DNA of 64,000 nt, taken from Paraphaeosphaeria minitans. Its lineage: Eukaryota; Ascomycota; Dothideomycetes; Pleosporales; Didymosphaeriaceae. Location: NCBI GenBank assembly GCA_015832175.1, contig WJXW01000003.1, positions 1,860,001 to 1,924,000 on the forward strand, read 5' to 3'. The position numbers were made by a program, and so were the translations under genes. The notes under the pieces are model-generated. The model made no database searches, was not told where the DNA came from, and worked only from the letters and a program-made list of their open reading frames with translations. How positions within the stretch are numbered: the first letter of the stretch is position 1; every line of letters begins with the position of its first letter. This document shows positions 36,901 to 48,409 of the stretch, piece by piece.

Positions 36901-38838
36901 GTGATTGCAGCTGTCGTCTTCTCTACCGTGATATCAAGCGGATACAGGTACCGGTCCTCGTCCAGCAAGTCCGCTGTGCCAGGATACATATCTGGGAAAA
37001 TAATCGTTAGACGAAGAAAAACGGTCTTGCGGACGAGTTCCTGGCCCTCGGTTGCTGAAGTGTCCATTTCGCCCCATGGAGCCTTGAAAGCAACTACGAT
37101 CCTGCGTTGGTCAGGGTCGAATGCCTCGAATGAGACGTTGGGGTATTTCTGTCCCACGGCTTTAACCTCAGCGGCTAAATCAAACTCTTCGGCAGCATCG
37201 GGGGTCTTGCCATCACCGTCCGGTTTCCGCTTCTCAATATTGACATTGTGCATCCAAGTGACGCTGGAAACAACGCGTTGCTGTGGGTTGCATCTCACGG
37301 TGCGTGCAGTCATGGTGGCGCGAGTCTGCCCTTGAAATAAGCTAGACAGACCGGCCCTAGGTAGAGCATTGTTCTTGAGGAGAGTCGAGAGTGTACCGCC
37401 GCGGGGGTTACCCTCCTGCGACTTATTGGCCTGGTCGTCCTGTTTTTCGAGTACTGGTCCGTTGGCGAAGGTGATATACTTGGCGCCTTTTCGTGTGGAG
37501 GCCGGAGGAACAGGCATGGGTCGACCTTTCTCGAAGCCCACTGCCTTTTTGAGCGTTTTGGCAGAGACACTGTAAAGCCGCAGTTTATGGTCAGTCGCCC
37601 AAGTCACGAGCTGGAAGTCCCGATTGTCGAAGCCTTCGTCGCAACTTCCGCGAGATCGCCAAAGAAACTCGTGAAGTCGGCCGCCTTCGCAGTCATCGTT
37701 GGCAAATACGTGTTGAGGGCTTTTGGCGGACGGAAGGGACGTATCCTGCTGATAAAGACTGAGGGATGCGCTGCCAAGTTGTGGAAGAGCGACAATGCCA
37801 TTGGGAAACGGCGTGTGACGAGCACGCAACAGCGGATAATCCGTGTAGATGGTGCAAGACGGCTGATCAATGGATTCGGTGATGCCAGCACCATCCCATT
37901 GCTTGACAGTCTTATCGAGGGAGCAGGTTAGAATCTGGGTAGACTCGGTACGGTTCCAGTCGATTCCGTAGACCTTGTTGAAGTGCGCCTGGATCGTGGT
38001 GATGGGTTGAGCGCCATGGCGCGTATCCCAGATGCGCACGTAACGATCGTGGGACGAGGCCAGGATATGCTCATTTTGACGATTCCATTTGACCTGAGTA
38101 GCTCCACCTTGCCAGTCAGCGAAGCTGTGGCTCGGAAGCCGAAGTTGGGAGGAGAAGGTGCCACCCGGAGCGGCGGGCGAACGCAAGTCCCAAGCAAATA
38201 TCTTGGTATCGAGCGCACACGTTGCCAGCACGTCTGGATGATGCGCGGAAAAGTTGATGTCAGTGATGGTTCCTTGGTGAGCATCCAAGATGAACTGGAC
38301 TGGCGCTTGGTCCGAAGCGACCTTCTGATTCAGGTTGAAGATCACAGCTTTGTTGTTGTTCGTTGACGCAATCCACTCTGCCCGGGATGCGAACGGTGAC
38401 CATTGCACGTCTGCGACCTCAAAACCAATACGATAGCGAATGGCCCGAGGAGGAGAGTAGGGGCTGTCAAGGTCAATGACCAGGAGACCCTTTGTTCTAC
38501 CTTGAGGTCAGCGGGCTCGATAGCGCAAGCGGTGCGAATGCGTGCTGTCTCGGACTACGAAAGACAGACAGGTTGTGCGAGAGTACGGTAACGTGCAGAC
38601 TCTCACAAGATGGATCCCATCAAAATACGGCTTGCGGCACCACACCATAACATGCAAGATACGATTGACCTGCTGTGCGCGCTTTCCAGACGCGAAGAGA
38701 TGCAAGAGACACTTACCCTGCAAGTACGACATCGCGTCCGCTCGGGGAGATGGACGCAGCGGTATACTCCTCATTGATATCGAGCGTCACGTCCTTCTCG
38801 AAAGTCCGCGAGTCGAAGGGCGTCGCCAGCCCGGCCAT
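33927..38838 (-). CDS. MTC5: SEACAT/GATOR2 subunit, WDR59/Mtc5 (Sea3) family, 1563 aa
   Basis: The exons are 38838-38717 and 38496-33927, with a 220-bp intron (GTAAGT...GTAG). The splice restores the frame as VVLAG-TKGLLVIDLD, typical of this family's first WD repeat. The N-terminal ~370 residues form WD40 repeats (for example ILASSHDRYVRIWD and ILTCSLDKTVKQWD). An RWD domain follows at about 445-600, with the motif IIFPDMYPG. A long Ser/Pro-rich, acidic linker comes next, and a C-terminal RING-like zinc domain (CSICW...CPACGHVAHFDC) near residues 1460-1510. A Lys/Arg-rich tail follows. In yeast Mtc5 belongs to the vacuolar-membrane SEA complex that relays amino-acid supply to TORC1. The start ATG was chosen because the conserved N-terminus (DSRTFEKDVTLDI) follows it. 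It is divergent from ubc13, with 418 bp between starts. Confidence 0.9.
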
Positions 38839-39256
38839 GACGGCGGTTGCGGTTGAGCGAATCCAGGCACGTGAGGAGGGTGGAGCTGGAGCAGCCTTGG
38901 AGCTGGAGAGGGTGTGCGGCAAGAGCTAGGGAGTAATTGCTGTTTGAAAACCAAGCCAGGGGTCAGCCAAAGTGGCGCTACGGTGGCTCTTTCCTCCGTT
39001 TGGCATAGTCCTCCATACCGCTTGCCCGATTGTGGAGGCGCTCAAGCCCAAAGGGTAAGTTACAGTCCGCGCCGGGGAAACTGCAGCTGCTGACGCATTC
39101 CTGACAAAGAGCATGCGCGGGGCAACGATGACCGCAGCAATACGGTAAGTAACCTTGTCTCCAACTCTTCGCAGGCGGCCCGACTTCGTGTTTCCGTTCG
39201 CACCCAGGCTCACTATCTCTTCAGTGCCGACGACGAGGTCCCCCTCCTCGGCAAAC
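38839..39256. promoter_or_regulatory. Shared divergent promoter region (Mtc5-like / ubc13)
   Basis: 418 bp separates the two divergent start codons, so it must hold both promoters or 5' leaders. No individual factor site was recognised. Confidence 0.55.
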
Positions 39257-39804
39257 ATGGCCGCCCTCCCAAAGCGCATTATCAAGGAGACCGAGCGGCT
39301 GTCAAAGGAGCCCGTCCCGGGGATCTCGGCAGTCCCTCACGACGACAACCTTCGTTACTTCGACGTGACCATCGATGGTCCCGCCCAGTCGCCCTACGAG
39401 GGTACGTGCTTCCCTCGCTTTGTGCGTTCCAGACTGACTCGAGTAGGAGGCGTGTTCAAGTTGGAGTTGTTCCTTCCGGACGACTACCCAATGACGCCGC
39501 CCAAGGTTCGCTTCCTGACCAAGATCTACCACCCAAACATCGACCGCTTGGGCAGGATCTGCCTGGATGTGCTGAAAAGTGAGTGCTTTCCCAGTTCGCT
39601 CGTGTTTGGTCATGACTAACATGCTCAGGCAACTGGTCGCCGGCTCTCCAGATCCGCACCATACTCCTCTCCATCCAGGCGTTGTTGGGTGCGCCGAATC
39701 CGGACGACCCACTCGCAAACGATGTGGCCCAACAGTGGAAGGAAGACCAGAATCAGGCCATCGCAACGGCGAGAGAGTGGACCGAAAAGTTCGCAAAGGC
39801 ATAG
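39257..39804 (+). CDS. UBC13: Ubiquitin-conjugating enzyme E2, Ubc13 (150 aa, 3 exons)
   Basis: The exons are 39257-39401, 39447-39578 and 39629-39804, with introns of 45 bp (GTACGT...GTAG) and 50 bp (GTGAGT...CTCAG, branch TGACTAAC). The product is 150 residues, the usual Ubc13 length. It shows the E2 core with HPN (77-79), Asp81, the catalytic Cys87 in GRICLDVLK, and Met64 in DYPMTPPK, a position used by Ubc13 to bind RING E3 ligases. Ubc13 pairs with the E2 variant Mms2 to build K63-linked ubiquitin chains in post-replication DNA repair. The start follows directly from the conserved N-terminus [12 protein letters not shown]. The first intron is a multiple of three and lacks a stop, so unspliced RNA would add 15 residues after position 49. 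Confidence 0.96.
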
Positions 39805-40600
39805 TTCATGTCAACGGCTTGTCGATGATGGTCAAGGAGGGCGGCAACTGGCTCTCCAACCCCTTCTCGTGCGCCCGATGCGTGATCCATCTCCCAGGAT
39901 GATGACGAGCAGGTCTTCTCGACCTTCGGCTCCAGCAGCGACAACTGTGCCATGGTCTCCCAGTGGAATTACGATCCATCGACGAGCTCAAGTTCTTGAT
40001 CAGTAGTAAGCCCGATCATCCCTTCAACTTCAAGCGCAGAAATGTGCTGTACTACGGCCTCTGCCGCCCATACTACTTTCTGTAAATCACATTCACGATG
40101 TTCACGGCTTGCGAACTTCTTCGGTCTTTGGACTTGCATAGCGATCCCTTTGGGTGGCTCACTCGCACGGTGGGTTCGCACAAGCGATCATGAGCTGGGG
40201 TTATTGACCGGCAGTTGCCAGTGGTGTTAGGGATTGGATCTTGGGTGATATCCCCCTGTTTTTGCACAGCATGAGGTGTCTAACGACGGAATGAAAATAG
40301 GTCTCTCAATTGCTGACTCCCCTTGACGTGTATTTGCTTCTTGTAGGTGTCGTGTGACCTTGTAGCATGTAGTGCCCTCGTCGGCCAAGTACAGCGAGGA
40401 GAATTTATAATCACAAAGAGATGGCCATGGTGGATTCAGCGGGCGTCCGACAACGCTAATTCGAGACGCGCGAGGCTGTTGGCTTTGTGGGATGCATCGA
40501 TTACTTTTGTACGTTGTGGGGATGCCGGTCACTCGATTCTCATGCACTGACTGTGTTGGTCGGCGGCCAGGTAACAACATCATGGTCGGGCTTGCGCTTC
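39805..40600. other. Intergenic, 3' of ubc13; no gene seen
   Basis: Short overlapping frames exist on both strands, but none has codon use, splice signals or family resemblance that would support a gene. Its first part is probably the ubc13 3' UTR. Confidence 0.5.
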
Positions 40601-40679
40601 TTCCCTGCCCTTAACACCATTGCAACCGCCGTGTCGTCACCGCCGTTCTTCTGGTTTCGTCCGCATATACCTTCGACTC

Positions 40680-41230
40680 GGTGTATTTTCAACAGTTTGT
40701 AGCACATTGCCAGACAGAGCCTCGATTTCGCCAGCAACGCGACGCAGCGTTTTGCGCGCCGGTGATGGAGGCGCCGCCGGACACAGTGGCTCTGAGGCAC
40801 ACATACGCCGCACAATTGAGCCGGCGGGCAGACATTGGACTTGCAGATAGGGACCATCCAGCGAAGTGGCCATCAGCAGCTGTTTGACTTGCTCGCAGTG
40901 CGCCTACATCCCCGCTACACTCTCGACCATGCTGATCAGACTTGCAGGACTCGAGCAACGTCTTTACGAGGCCAACGCACGTAGCCTGCGTGGTCGACAT
41001 TTCCGTGCCGGTGCTCGAATCGCAGATCTGCTGGTTGTCCTCGACCCACCCGCCGTCCTCGAATCGGCACCAACCCACGTCGAATCTCAAACAATATGGA
41101 TGCGACTAAAAAGGGAAAATCCGCCGGCGAACTTGCGGCGCACGAACATTCTCGTCATGGACATGAAAATCGTACCGCGAGAGCTTGTCGCGGCGAGAGA
41201 GTGCCCCGCAATCCTCATTGGCAGCAGCCA
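40680..41230 (+). pseudogene. Probable relic of an AflR-like regulator C-terminal domain
   Basis: Fragments in different plus-strand frames line up in the order expected for the AflR C-terminal domain of fungal secondary-metabolite regulators. One frame (40681-40887) has ADIGLADRDHPAKW. A +1 shift then gives CLTCSQCAYIPATLS and LIRLAGLEQRLYEA (about 40880-40975). A shifted stretch follows with VVDISVPVLES (about 40993-41025), then LVMDMKIVPRELVAARECP (about 41152-41208). Such proteins read L-D-x-x-L...W...C-x2-C...LL...Y, then V-x-VPV, then LVMELKKV. I find no Zn2Cys6 cluster upstream. Frameshifts and the missing N-terminus suggest a dead gene. The resemblance comes from my memory of the family pattern and may be chance. 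Confidence 0.33.
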
Positions 41231-43879
41231 GACCGGGAGCTTCAGGCTGCGTTACGAGGCTGTGGGTACGGTGATGCGATGGGCAAGGCTTCTCGGAAAG
41301 AATGTACTGCGCTACAGCTGCCGACCGGCGACAACCTTCCCATTAATGACACAAGTGAGCCGTACTTTGGTCTTGTTATCAGCGCGCTTTGAGCCCACCG
41401 AGCACAACAGCTTCATCGAACTTTCCGGAACGATCTTTACATCAGACACCGCAGCCAGACCGCTCTGTGACAACTCCATAATCTGTGCGAACCTACCGGC
41501 ACACCAAGAGTCGAGAAAACCGGACGTCGGATGACCCAGGAGGTAGCCACTCTTGGGAATCACATAGCTCGAACATCTGCTACCTTGGAGTGAACACTCC
41601 CGGAATGGCAATTTGGGGCCCATTCAGAATTTGTTGCGACAAAAGACGCGATGAGGTCTATATCGTTCCCTTCGGACGCTCAATGCCACTTAGCTGAGGC
41701 GTTTTGGCATCACTGTCGACCTAAGCTAACTCTTGCAGGTTCCTGCTCGACAAAGACAAAGAATCTCAATGGATTGACGACTCTCCGAGGCTGCGGGTGC
41801 CTTTGTCGGAATATATACACGCTGTTATGCTTCGTGTAGAATAGAGCTAGCTGTGGATGTCATAATGGTGAAACAGTCGCCAGAAGAGCAGTGCCTTCGT
41901 GGATTTGATTTGAATCCACATGGATGGCTCGCCACCAGATGCAGACATCAGCAAGAGTTAAAAAAGAGGACAGATGTTTAGGGCAAACAAGAATCCGAAG
42001 AATAGAGAAGGACAGGGATAATCCTGCAGCTTTGCGTTGCAGCTGTGGCGTGTTCGTCGGTGAGAATGAGCGCCGCTTCATCAGGTCTTTGACAGTTGCT
42101 GTCGAAGACCTTGCCAGGCGACGGCCGCATCATGAAACCCTTGGGCGCATAGTCCGGACGGGCTCAGGCCCTCTACTTGTCACTTCGACTATCGACCTTT
42201 TCGCCTATCACGGCCCTGGCGGTCCTGTCCGTCGGCTGTGGTATGGCCGTGAAGGTGGCCTGTATGGATGGATCATCGTCAACAGAAGGACCGTAAGTGT
42301 GCGAAAGTTTCCGCCTTCAATGTCATCTCCACATCGGAGTCACTTTGCGTCTGCTGCGAGCTTGTTGGTGTGCAATTGGATCGGCTCTTCTTGTCTCTGG
42401 GCGTATCTCGTCATTTATTCCGTCCAAAAAGCCATTGTACGTCGTTTAGGACTGTATTGCTCGGTGTGAGAGTCGCACATCGATCTGAACGTTCGGGGTC
42501 GGATGCGGTTCCTGGAGATTGCCGAGGCGATACACTCGGACTCTCTTCGAGATAGAAAGCTGTACAGTGCGCCCAGGTACAATCTAGTGGTGGGTACTAT
42601 CACGCGACGCCAGGCGGTTCACGAGCGACCTCCGACTTCTTGAAGAGTCAACAGCCTTCAGTTGATTGTACCAGTCGCTTGTTGTATCGACTGTATATCC
42701 AAAAACCACCTCTGGGCGATCAAGTATCCTTCGGCCTATGAGCGTCGCAGCCGACCTAAAGCGTGCCGTGGCGAGCCTCTGATAGCAAGGTCACGGCTGG
42801 GATCCGGCAAGCCCTCGTCCGGCTCAATGAACGCGTACCCCGGTGATCTACCACTTGTCCGATCGTAGACACATGCTCAGCGGTGTTTCGGGGCGCTGGC
42901 TGATATGGGTGTGAATTTTGCTCCCTGCTCTTGAAACCTGTGGGCGGGATCAGAACGACGCTGACAGAAAGTTGGCGGTCGGTGTGTCGCTATCATGGCG
43001 TTCCGCTATACGCTGCGTGCGGAGTAGTCTGGGTGGAATGAGAGAAAGCCTTCGTTCAAAGCTATCTGTCTGGTTCAATTGAGAGCGTATCAAGCGCGGG
43101 TCTTCGAACAACTCAACGGCTACGCAACCCAAGTTGAGTCTCCGAGTGGTGGATGGTGTGTGCTGAGGCTGCTGTAGGTCCAAGCCAACCACGACGCGGC
43201 CATGGGCTCTGCGCGAAACACAAATCCTGAAGCTGCGACCATGGGAACGATGTGAATGCGACGCGTCTTGATTGGGACCGGTGCATGAGTGTCAATCTGC
43301 CTCCGTCACAACTTCCCTTACACCCGGAAGGCCCGCACTCATGGCGACGTAAGCAATCCCATCAAGCATATTTCCGCGTGGTTCACCAAGTCGTTCGCAA
43401 GACATTCGATGACCTGGGTTGGACAATCGTTTTTGTGGTCCAAGTTGCGCTGCCGTCGACGCCACCGCTATATAGATCACGGTCTAGCACGAATGCTGAG
43501 CTCACCAGAGGAGGGCAAGGGGAGAGAAGAAGCCCTACACGTTTTCCAAATTCCTCCAAGTTGGCTTACCTGCTGCATAATGTGCGTCGTGTGGTGTGGC
43601 GCGGCGAGAAAGCGGGCAATGATGAGTGGGGAAGGGAGATAGGGACAAGAGCTTGGGTCGACAGGCCGCGAGACCCAAACACGGTGGTGAAGAACCGCTC
43701 GTATGAGGCAGCTACAAAATTTACCAACACATTGCCCACCCACACTCAACTCACTCACCTCCACGCAATTCAACCGGTCCGCTTCCGTACCGCCTACACT
43801 CAACTTCCCTCGACATTTGTCCTTCCTCGCCACCCACGTACTCCAAGCGTCTCCATCATTTCCGGATATCACCCAGACG
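41231..43879. other. Gene-poor stretch, no supported gene
   Basis: About 2.6 kb of normal base composition. Open frames of up to about 180 codons occur (for example 41924-42469 plus), but I recognise no domain and could not build a convincing exon structure. One frame near 42165-42270 is hydrophobic (LSTFSPITALAVLSVGCG) and could be a signal or membrane segment of a decayed gene. The last 200 bp are C/T-rich and look like the leader of the ORF at 43880. Confidence 0.45.
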
Positions 43880-44089
43880 ATGTCGCTCTTAAGCTCGTTC
43901 CTCATTCATGTTCTCATCATCCTGCGCGGCGTGGAGCACAAGATCCGCTCCGTGTTTCGCCGCAACCGCAAGGACAACGACGACCGTTGCAAGCGCTTCG
44001 ACAAGTTCGACGATGTCAAAGAGGCGCAGTCTCGCACGTCCAGCGAATTTGCGCGGGAAGACATCGCACGCGGCGACTTCGTGTGTTGA
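43880..44089 (+). CDS. Small hypothetical protein, 69 aa
   Basis: An ATG at 43880 (context CCCAGACGATGTC) follows a pyrimidine-rich, ACTCAA/CACC-rich leader typical of expressed fungal genes. It opens a 69-codon frame ending TGA at 44089. Residues about 1-17 (MSLLSSFLIHVLIILRG) are hydrophobic and could be a membrane anchor or signal. The rest is highly charged (EHKIRSVFRRNRKDNDDR). I do not recognise a family. No neighbour suggests a function. The C-terminal part could be longer if an intron near 44085 is used. Moderate to low certainty that this is a real gene. Confidence 0.4.
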   Translation: MSLLSSFLIHVLIILRGVEHKIRSVFRRNRKDNDDRCKRFDKFDDVKEAQSRTSSEFAREDIARGDFVC

Positions 44090-46116
44090 AGATCCTTCTG
44101 CATTGTACGTCAAGTACTTCGAGGTAAATTCGAGCAATAGCAGCTAGTCCCGACTGCAGCTCCCTCATGACATGGACACACAGCTGTTCCTTTTCCTGCG
44201 GGCATACTTTTGTGTGAAGTCGGTCTCCAGAGCGTCATAGCAAGATGAGGTTCCGACGTTCTTGCATATTTCGGGAGTCTGGGTTCTGTTTTAGCATAGG
44301 GCTCTGAAGGAATATGGATCTGGGGTTAAACAAACCGGGCAGCTGCTTATAACGGTGATGCCACCTTGTTTGTGCCCCTCTGCTACCAGGGCTTGCGACT
44401 CATACGTATACGCGATGCGCAAGAGATCGTATATGGATAGATACGTTGTCGACATCCTGGTCCGGGTAAATCTCCGCAAGCAAGAACTCTTCTGTTAATA
44501 TCCTGCACCGTACCTTTTGTATGGTCTTCTCAAACTGAAGCCCTGGTGTCAGGGACGCAAGTAGGCTGGAGTTATATGAGCAAGTATGCGCAGCACACCA
44601 CCCTCAGCACCCCTCCACGGGCTGCAGAACACCTAATATATACCACCCCAGTCCTGCCCCCAATCGTGCGCCACGCTTCCCCTCACGCCCGTTTCAGCGC
44701 CGCCTCGCTGCATGATTCGGCCCTACCTACCCGGCGTTAGCGGGGCACACGATGGCCCATCATCCGACGTGCCCAGGTATAGACCCCGACCAGCACGCTT
44801 ACAGACTGTGTCCGACATGTCCGTACATGTAAGACGCGTAGTTTTTGCGCTGGTGCTTGCTGCGCGGTGTGAGGCTGTGGTTGCGCGGAGGATTCGGGCG
44901 TCGGAGATGTGTGAGATGGGATGACCGAGAAGGCCGGAGGGGTCAGCAGCGTAGGTAGGTAGGGGCGAGGCAACAAGACGGCGGTGAGAATTAGGTAGGT
45001 ACCCACGGAACGTATTCTTCATTGGTGAGCGTGCGTTGTCACCAACAATTCTGACCGCTGTGCACACAGATCCGACAGAAAAAAAAACCTGCTATGATTG
45101 GAGGTAAAACAAGTAGGTATGGTCGTACGATCGCACAACGCATTGCATGCAAGCGGGGATGATTCAGCGCGAGAAAGAGATATTGAGTGCGTCCTCGGGT
45201 GTCTGGATACGACTCCAAGGCAATAGCCTTGTCATGTGTAAGGCCTGACCCGCAAGGCTCGGATGCTTACGCGTGCTGCCAAAGCGGTCCTGGTTTTCTT
45301 CGCAGGCGTCCGCACGAATGCTTGCCTCCTACCGTACCTATGCGAGTCTCCAGAATGCACCTCCTTCGCCTACTACCTAAGCCAAGAGGCGAGTGCGTCG
45401 TGCTCAACAGGACCTCCGCACGCAGGTCTCATACCCAAGGCTGCACACCACCTGTGACACGACCCGTAGATTCCACAGAGACTTGACCCTCAATGTCCTC
45501 CCCTCCAGACCAAATGCTTAAAGTCGCCTTGCATCGAAAGTATCCTCGGCATGATTACGACATACACAACATCGTCCAACCGTTCTTCTTATACGTTGAT
45601 ACAGCAATTCCGAATGTGGATGGTCACCTTCGTCTGTTACAAGCGGGCTATCCTGCCTGAACTCACAAAGACCCAGGAGAGATGGTTCATTGGCCATGAT
45701 ACACGACTTCTCGATGTGCTACATTGTCTACTTCAAGTTTGGAAGTCTGAAGTGGAGATGAGAGAAACTGAAGCACGTTTTATTCGCTAATTATAGCGGC
45801 ACCTGGGTACTACCAGCGGACAAACAGCAGGAGGATTTAGGGGATATACGATGAGTATGAATGAGTATGGTATTGGAATCACCATAACTTCATCAGGTCG
45901 TTTCAGGGGATAGAGGAGTGGTTATTTGACTATCATACCGCGCAAAACTTCACCAAGAACGGGGCTGATGTATGTCCTTGAGCATCAGTGTAATTATTGC
46001 ACGAGTATCTGACTCGCAGAACGTCTACCCAAAACTTACTTTATGTGCGATGGCTGTCTAGCACTGCCAAGGAGGCCTTTCTCCCTGAGCCGCCAGCCCG
46101 ACCCGAAACCTCCAGC
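44090..46116. other. Intergenic, no gene seen
   Basis: About 2 kb. Only short, unsupported frames are present. No tRNA-like or rRNA-like sequence was recognised. Confidence 0.5.
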
Positions 46117-47331
46117 TCATGCGCACGATTCACTTACGCCCCCCCGGACCTCCCGAGTCGTACCAGGCTCTCGGAGCACTGCCGCCGCACCCTGGAGTAC
46201 ATCGGGAACCCGCGGCCTCAGCTCCCTGTTTTGGAACAAGATCTGCCTCTGCCTCTCCACCCTCTGTTCCTGCTCTCGCAGAAAAGTCTGCCTCACCCTG
46301 TTCTGCTCCTGCTCCCGAAGCATCGTATGAATCTTGACTTGCGCGTACGGCACGTACTTCTTCACCAGCCACTTCGACGAGGCGCGCTTCGAAACATCTT
46401 CTGCATACAGCGCTGCGTACCACCGCTGGAGATCGAAGCTGTAAGGCGCGGTGGGCTTGATCTTCATGTCGTACCGCTGATACTCCTCGGACATGTTGAG
46501 CGGGCGGTATTGGTGCGGGATTATCTTGCGCCACTTCTCGGTGCGCAGGTCATCCAGTGTAGGGACGTAGCCGCCCTCTTTCTCCTTCTCCTTGATGTAT
46601 TCGACCCTGCTCTTGACAGGCATGACGCCGAGCGCGAAGCTCTGGAGTGAGGCTCCGATCGCCCATACGTCTGCTGCGGGCGTCTGTTTCCTTTCCCGTT
46701 CTGGCAAGGGAGGCCCGTATTCATACGTCCCATGGTACTTTATGTTCGCACTAGCCGGCTTCATGCGTGCGATGTCGCTGATCTTGAAAGTGGGCAAGGT
46801 GGGCAACCTGTCGTTGGCACCATTCCACCCCGTCGGCGAGAAGACGAGGATGTTCTCTGGCTTCAAATCGCCATGGATGTGAGCCTCTCCCATGTTATTA
46901 TGCAGCCAGTCCAGTGCCAGAGACATGTCCAGCAGGAACTTCCACAGCGTCATCTCCGGCACCTTATCGAGATGTCCCAGCAAGGTCCGCCGAAACTTGC
47001 TGACATCTCCCCATTCTGCGAGCTCGAAGACGAGGGCAGGGCCGACGGGCTCATACTGGAGAATATATGTCAGAAAGTTGTTGATGTGTTCTTGAGGAGG
47101 TACCTTTTTGAGCGCAGCAATCTCCGCAAGCAGGTCCTTGGAGCGGTCCGGCGTCCGTGGGACCTTCAAGGCAACGACTTGGCCTGTAGTCCGGTTCTCC
47201 CAGCGGCTGACGGTGCCCTCAGTGCCGCAGCCAATATCGCGTACGAATGTGAAGGCACGGCGGAAGCTTTGCGGGTTTGTAGGCATGGGCTGGCTGCACG
47301 ACAGCATAGTAGGCGACATGTTGGCGCTCAT
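46117..47331 (-). CDS. Protein kinase-like protein with altered HRD and DFG motifs (404 aa)
   Basis: A single uninterrupted frame starts at ATG 47331. It has a protein kinase fold: glycine loop GCGTEGTV (34-41), the ATP lysine in VVALKVPRT (Lys56), catalytic loop HIHGDLKPENIL (Asp155, Lys157, Asn160), magnesium Asp186, and DVWAIG (221-226). Two usual motifs are changed. HRD is HGD, so the arginine that normally contacts activation-loop phosphate is missing, and DFG is DIA. All directly catalytic residues remain, so activity without activation-loop phosphorylation is possible. After about residue 320 a Glu/Gln/Arg-rich coiled coil (LREQEQNRVRQTFLREQEQ) leads to a short basic-to-neutral tail. 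It resembles the expanded, poorly characterised kinases of filamentous ascomycetes. The substrate is unknown. It stands alone, with more than 1 kb of empty sequence on both sides. Confidence 0.82.
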   Translation of the reverse strand: MSANMSPTMLSCSQPMPTNPQSFRRAFTFVRDIGCGTEGTVSRWENRTTGQVVALKVPRTPDRSKDLLAEIAALKKVPPQEHINNFLTYILQYEPVGPALVFELAEWGDVSKFRRTLLGHLDKVPEMTLWKFLLDMSLALDWLHNNMGEAHIHGDLKPENILVFSPTGWNGANDRLPTLPTFKISDIARMKPASANIKYHGTYEYGPPLPERERKQTPAADVWAIGASLQSFALGVMPVKSRVEYIKEKEKEGGYVPTLDDLRTEKWRKIIPHQYRPLNMSEEYQRYDMKIKPTAPYSFDLQRWYAALYAEDVSKRASSKWLVKKYVPYAQVKIHTMLREQEQNRVRQTFLREQEQRVERQRQILFQNRELRPRVPDVLQGAAAVLREPGTTREVRGGVSESCA

Positions 47332-48409
47332 AATCGACTTTGTATGCTGAATACCCCCACGAGGAGAAGCGCCGTACTCGACCTTTAGTTTATAGCTGTA
47401 GCAAACGGCGGAGCTGGCTTACGAGTCGTGACCTACCAGGTTCAACAGAAATGGCGGGTCTTGCTTGCTCTCAATAGTGGTATCGCGCCAAGGGGAGAAG
47501 ATACCAAAGTAATCAACTGGCGCACGGGACGCTCTTATAGCGGAAGTTGAAATTTGCATAATGAAGCAAAGTGAACACAACGCTGTCGCGGACGAGAGTA
47601 ACAATGTTCAAAGTCAGACATCTGTAGACAAAACCACAGCGTTTGTCTCAACTCATTGTAAAGCCACAACGCATCGTGGGCGAACTCGAGGCCGAACCAC
47701 GTCGAAGTTTTGGACCGTGTTGTAGAAGCGCGAGAGGCCTGGATTTTGCTGTTGAAATCCCAACGTGGACATCGCCCGCAGGTACCACTTTCCGGAAGAA
47801 GATGAGACAAGAGTGTCGGAGGACGTCGGTAGATGGCCTGTCGACACGTACCGAAGGATACAAAGCCGCATCTGACTAGTGACTAGCAAAGTTACCCAGG
47901 AGTTGCCTTGATAGACCAACTAACTCCTCGTGGCCGCGATGACCGCTTGCACGGTGCCGTCAGCACCGAAGTCCACGATGTGCTACCTTTCAAAGAAAAC
48001 ATGATGCACACGTTGGATTCGCCCGTAGCGGAGCATCGTGTGGAGGTCATCTATCGCTATGAAGTTTCCATTACGAAAAAAAAACCTGGGTTTGTGTCAT
48101 GTTGACATACACTTCCCTTGGTTTTGTAAATAGGATGGCGAGGAAAGATGCGAATGGAGTGAGAAGGGTCAGGCCATCTTCATGCCGGTTGAAAGGCCCC
48201 GGCTTGTAGAACTCTCCGTACCATGACGAAGGCAAAAGGCCCCCTACTTTCTCTCCATCAGGCCCTCTTCCGACGGGAATGTGGCTTTTAACAAGAGAGG
48301 TAATATTTCCCAGAGCAAAGCGACGGCAAACGTGTCAGGAAGCGCATTGATCCAATGGAAAGGTAGTCGACTACGACCGTCTTACATTGGTAGTATAATG
48401 GCAAAGCTT
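47332..48409. other. Intergenic upstream of the kinase, no gene seen
   Basis: About 1.1 kb with only short unsupported frames. It must contain the kinase promoter next to 47331. Confidence 0.5.

Noticed and set aside
41924..42469. 181-codon plus-strand frame as a membrane receptor-like gene
   Set aside because: A few hydrophobic stretches occur, but no family pattern, no convincing introns and no multi-segment membrane topology.
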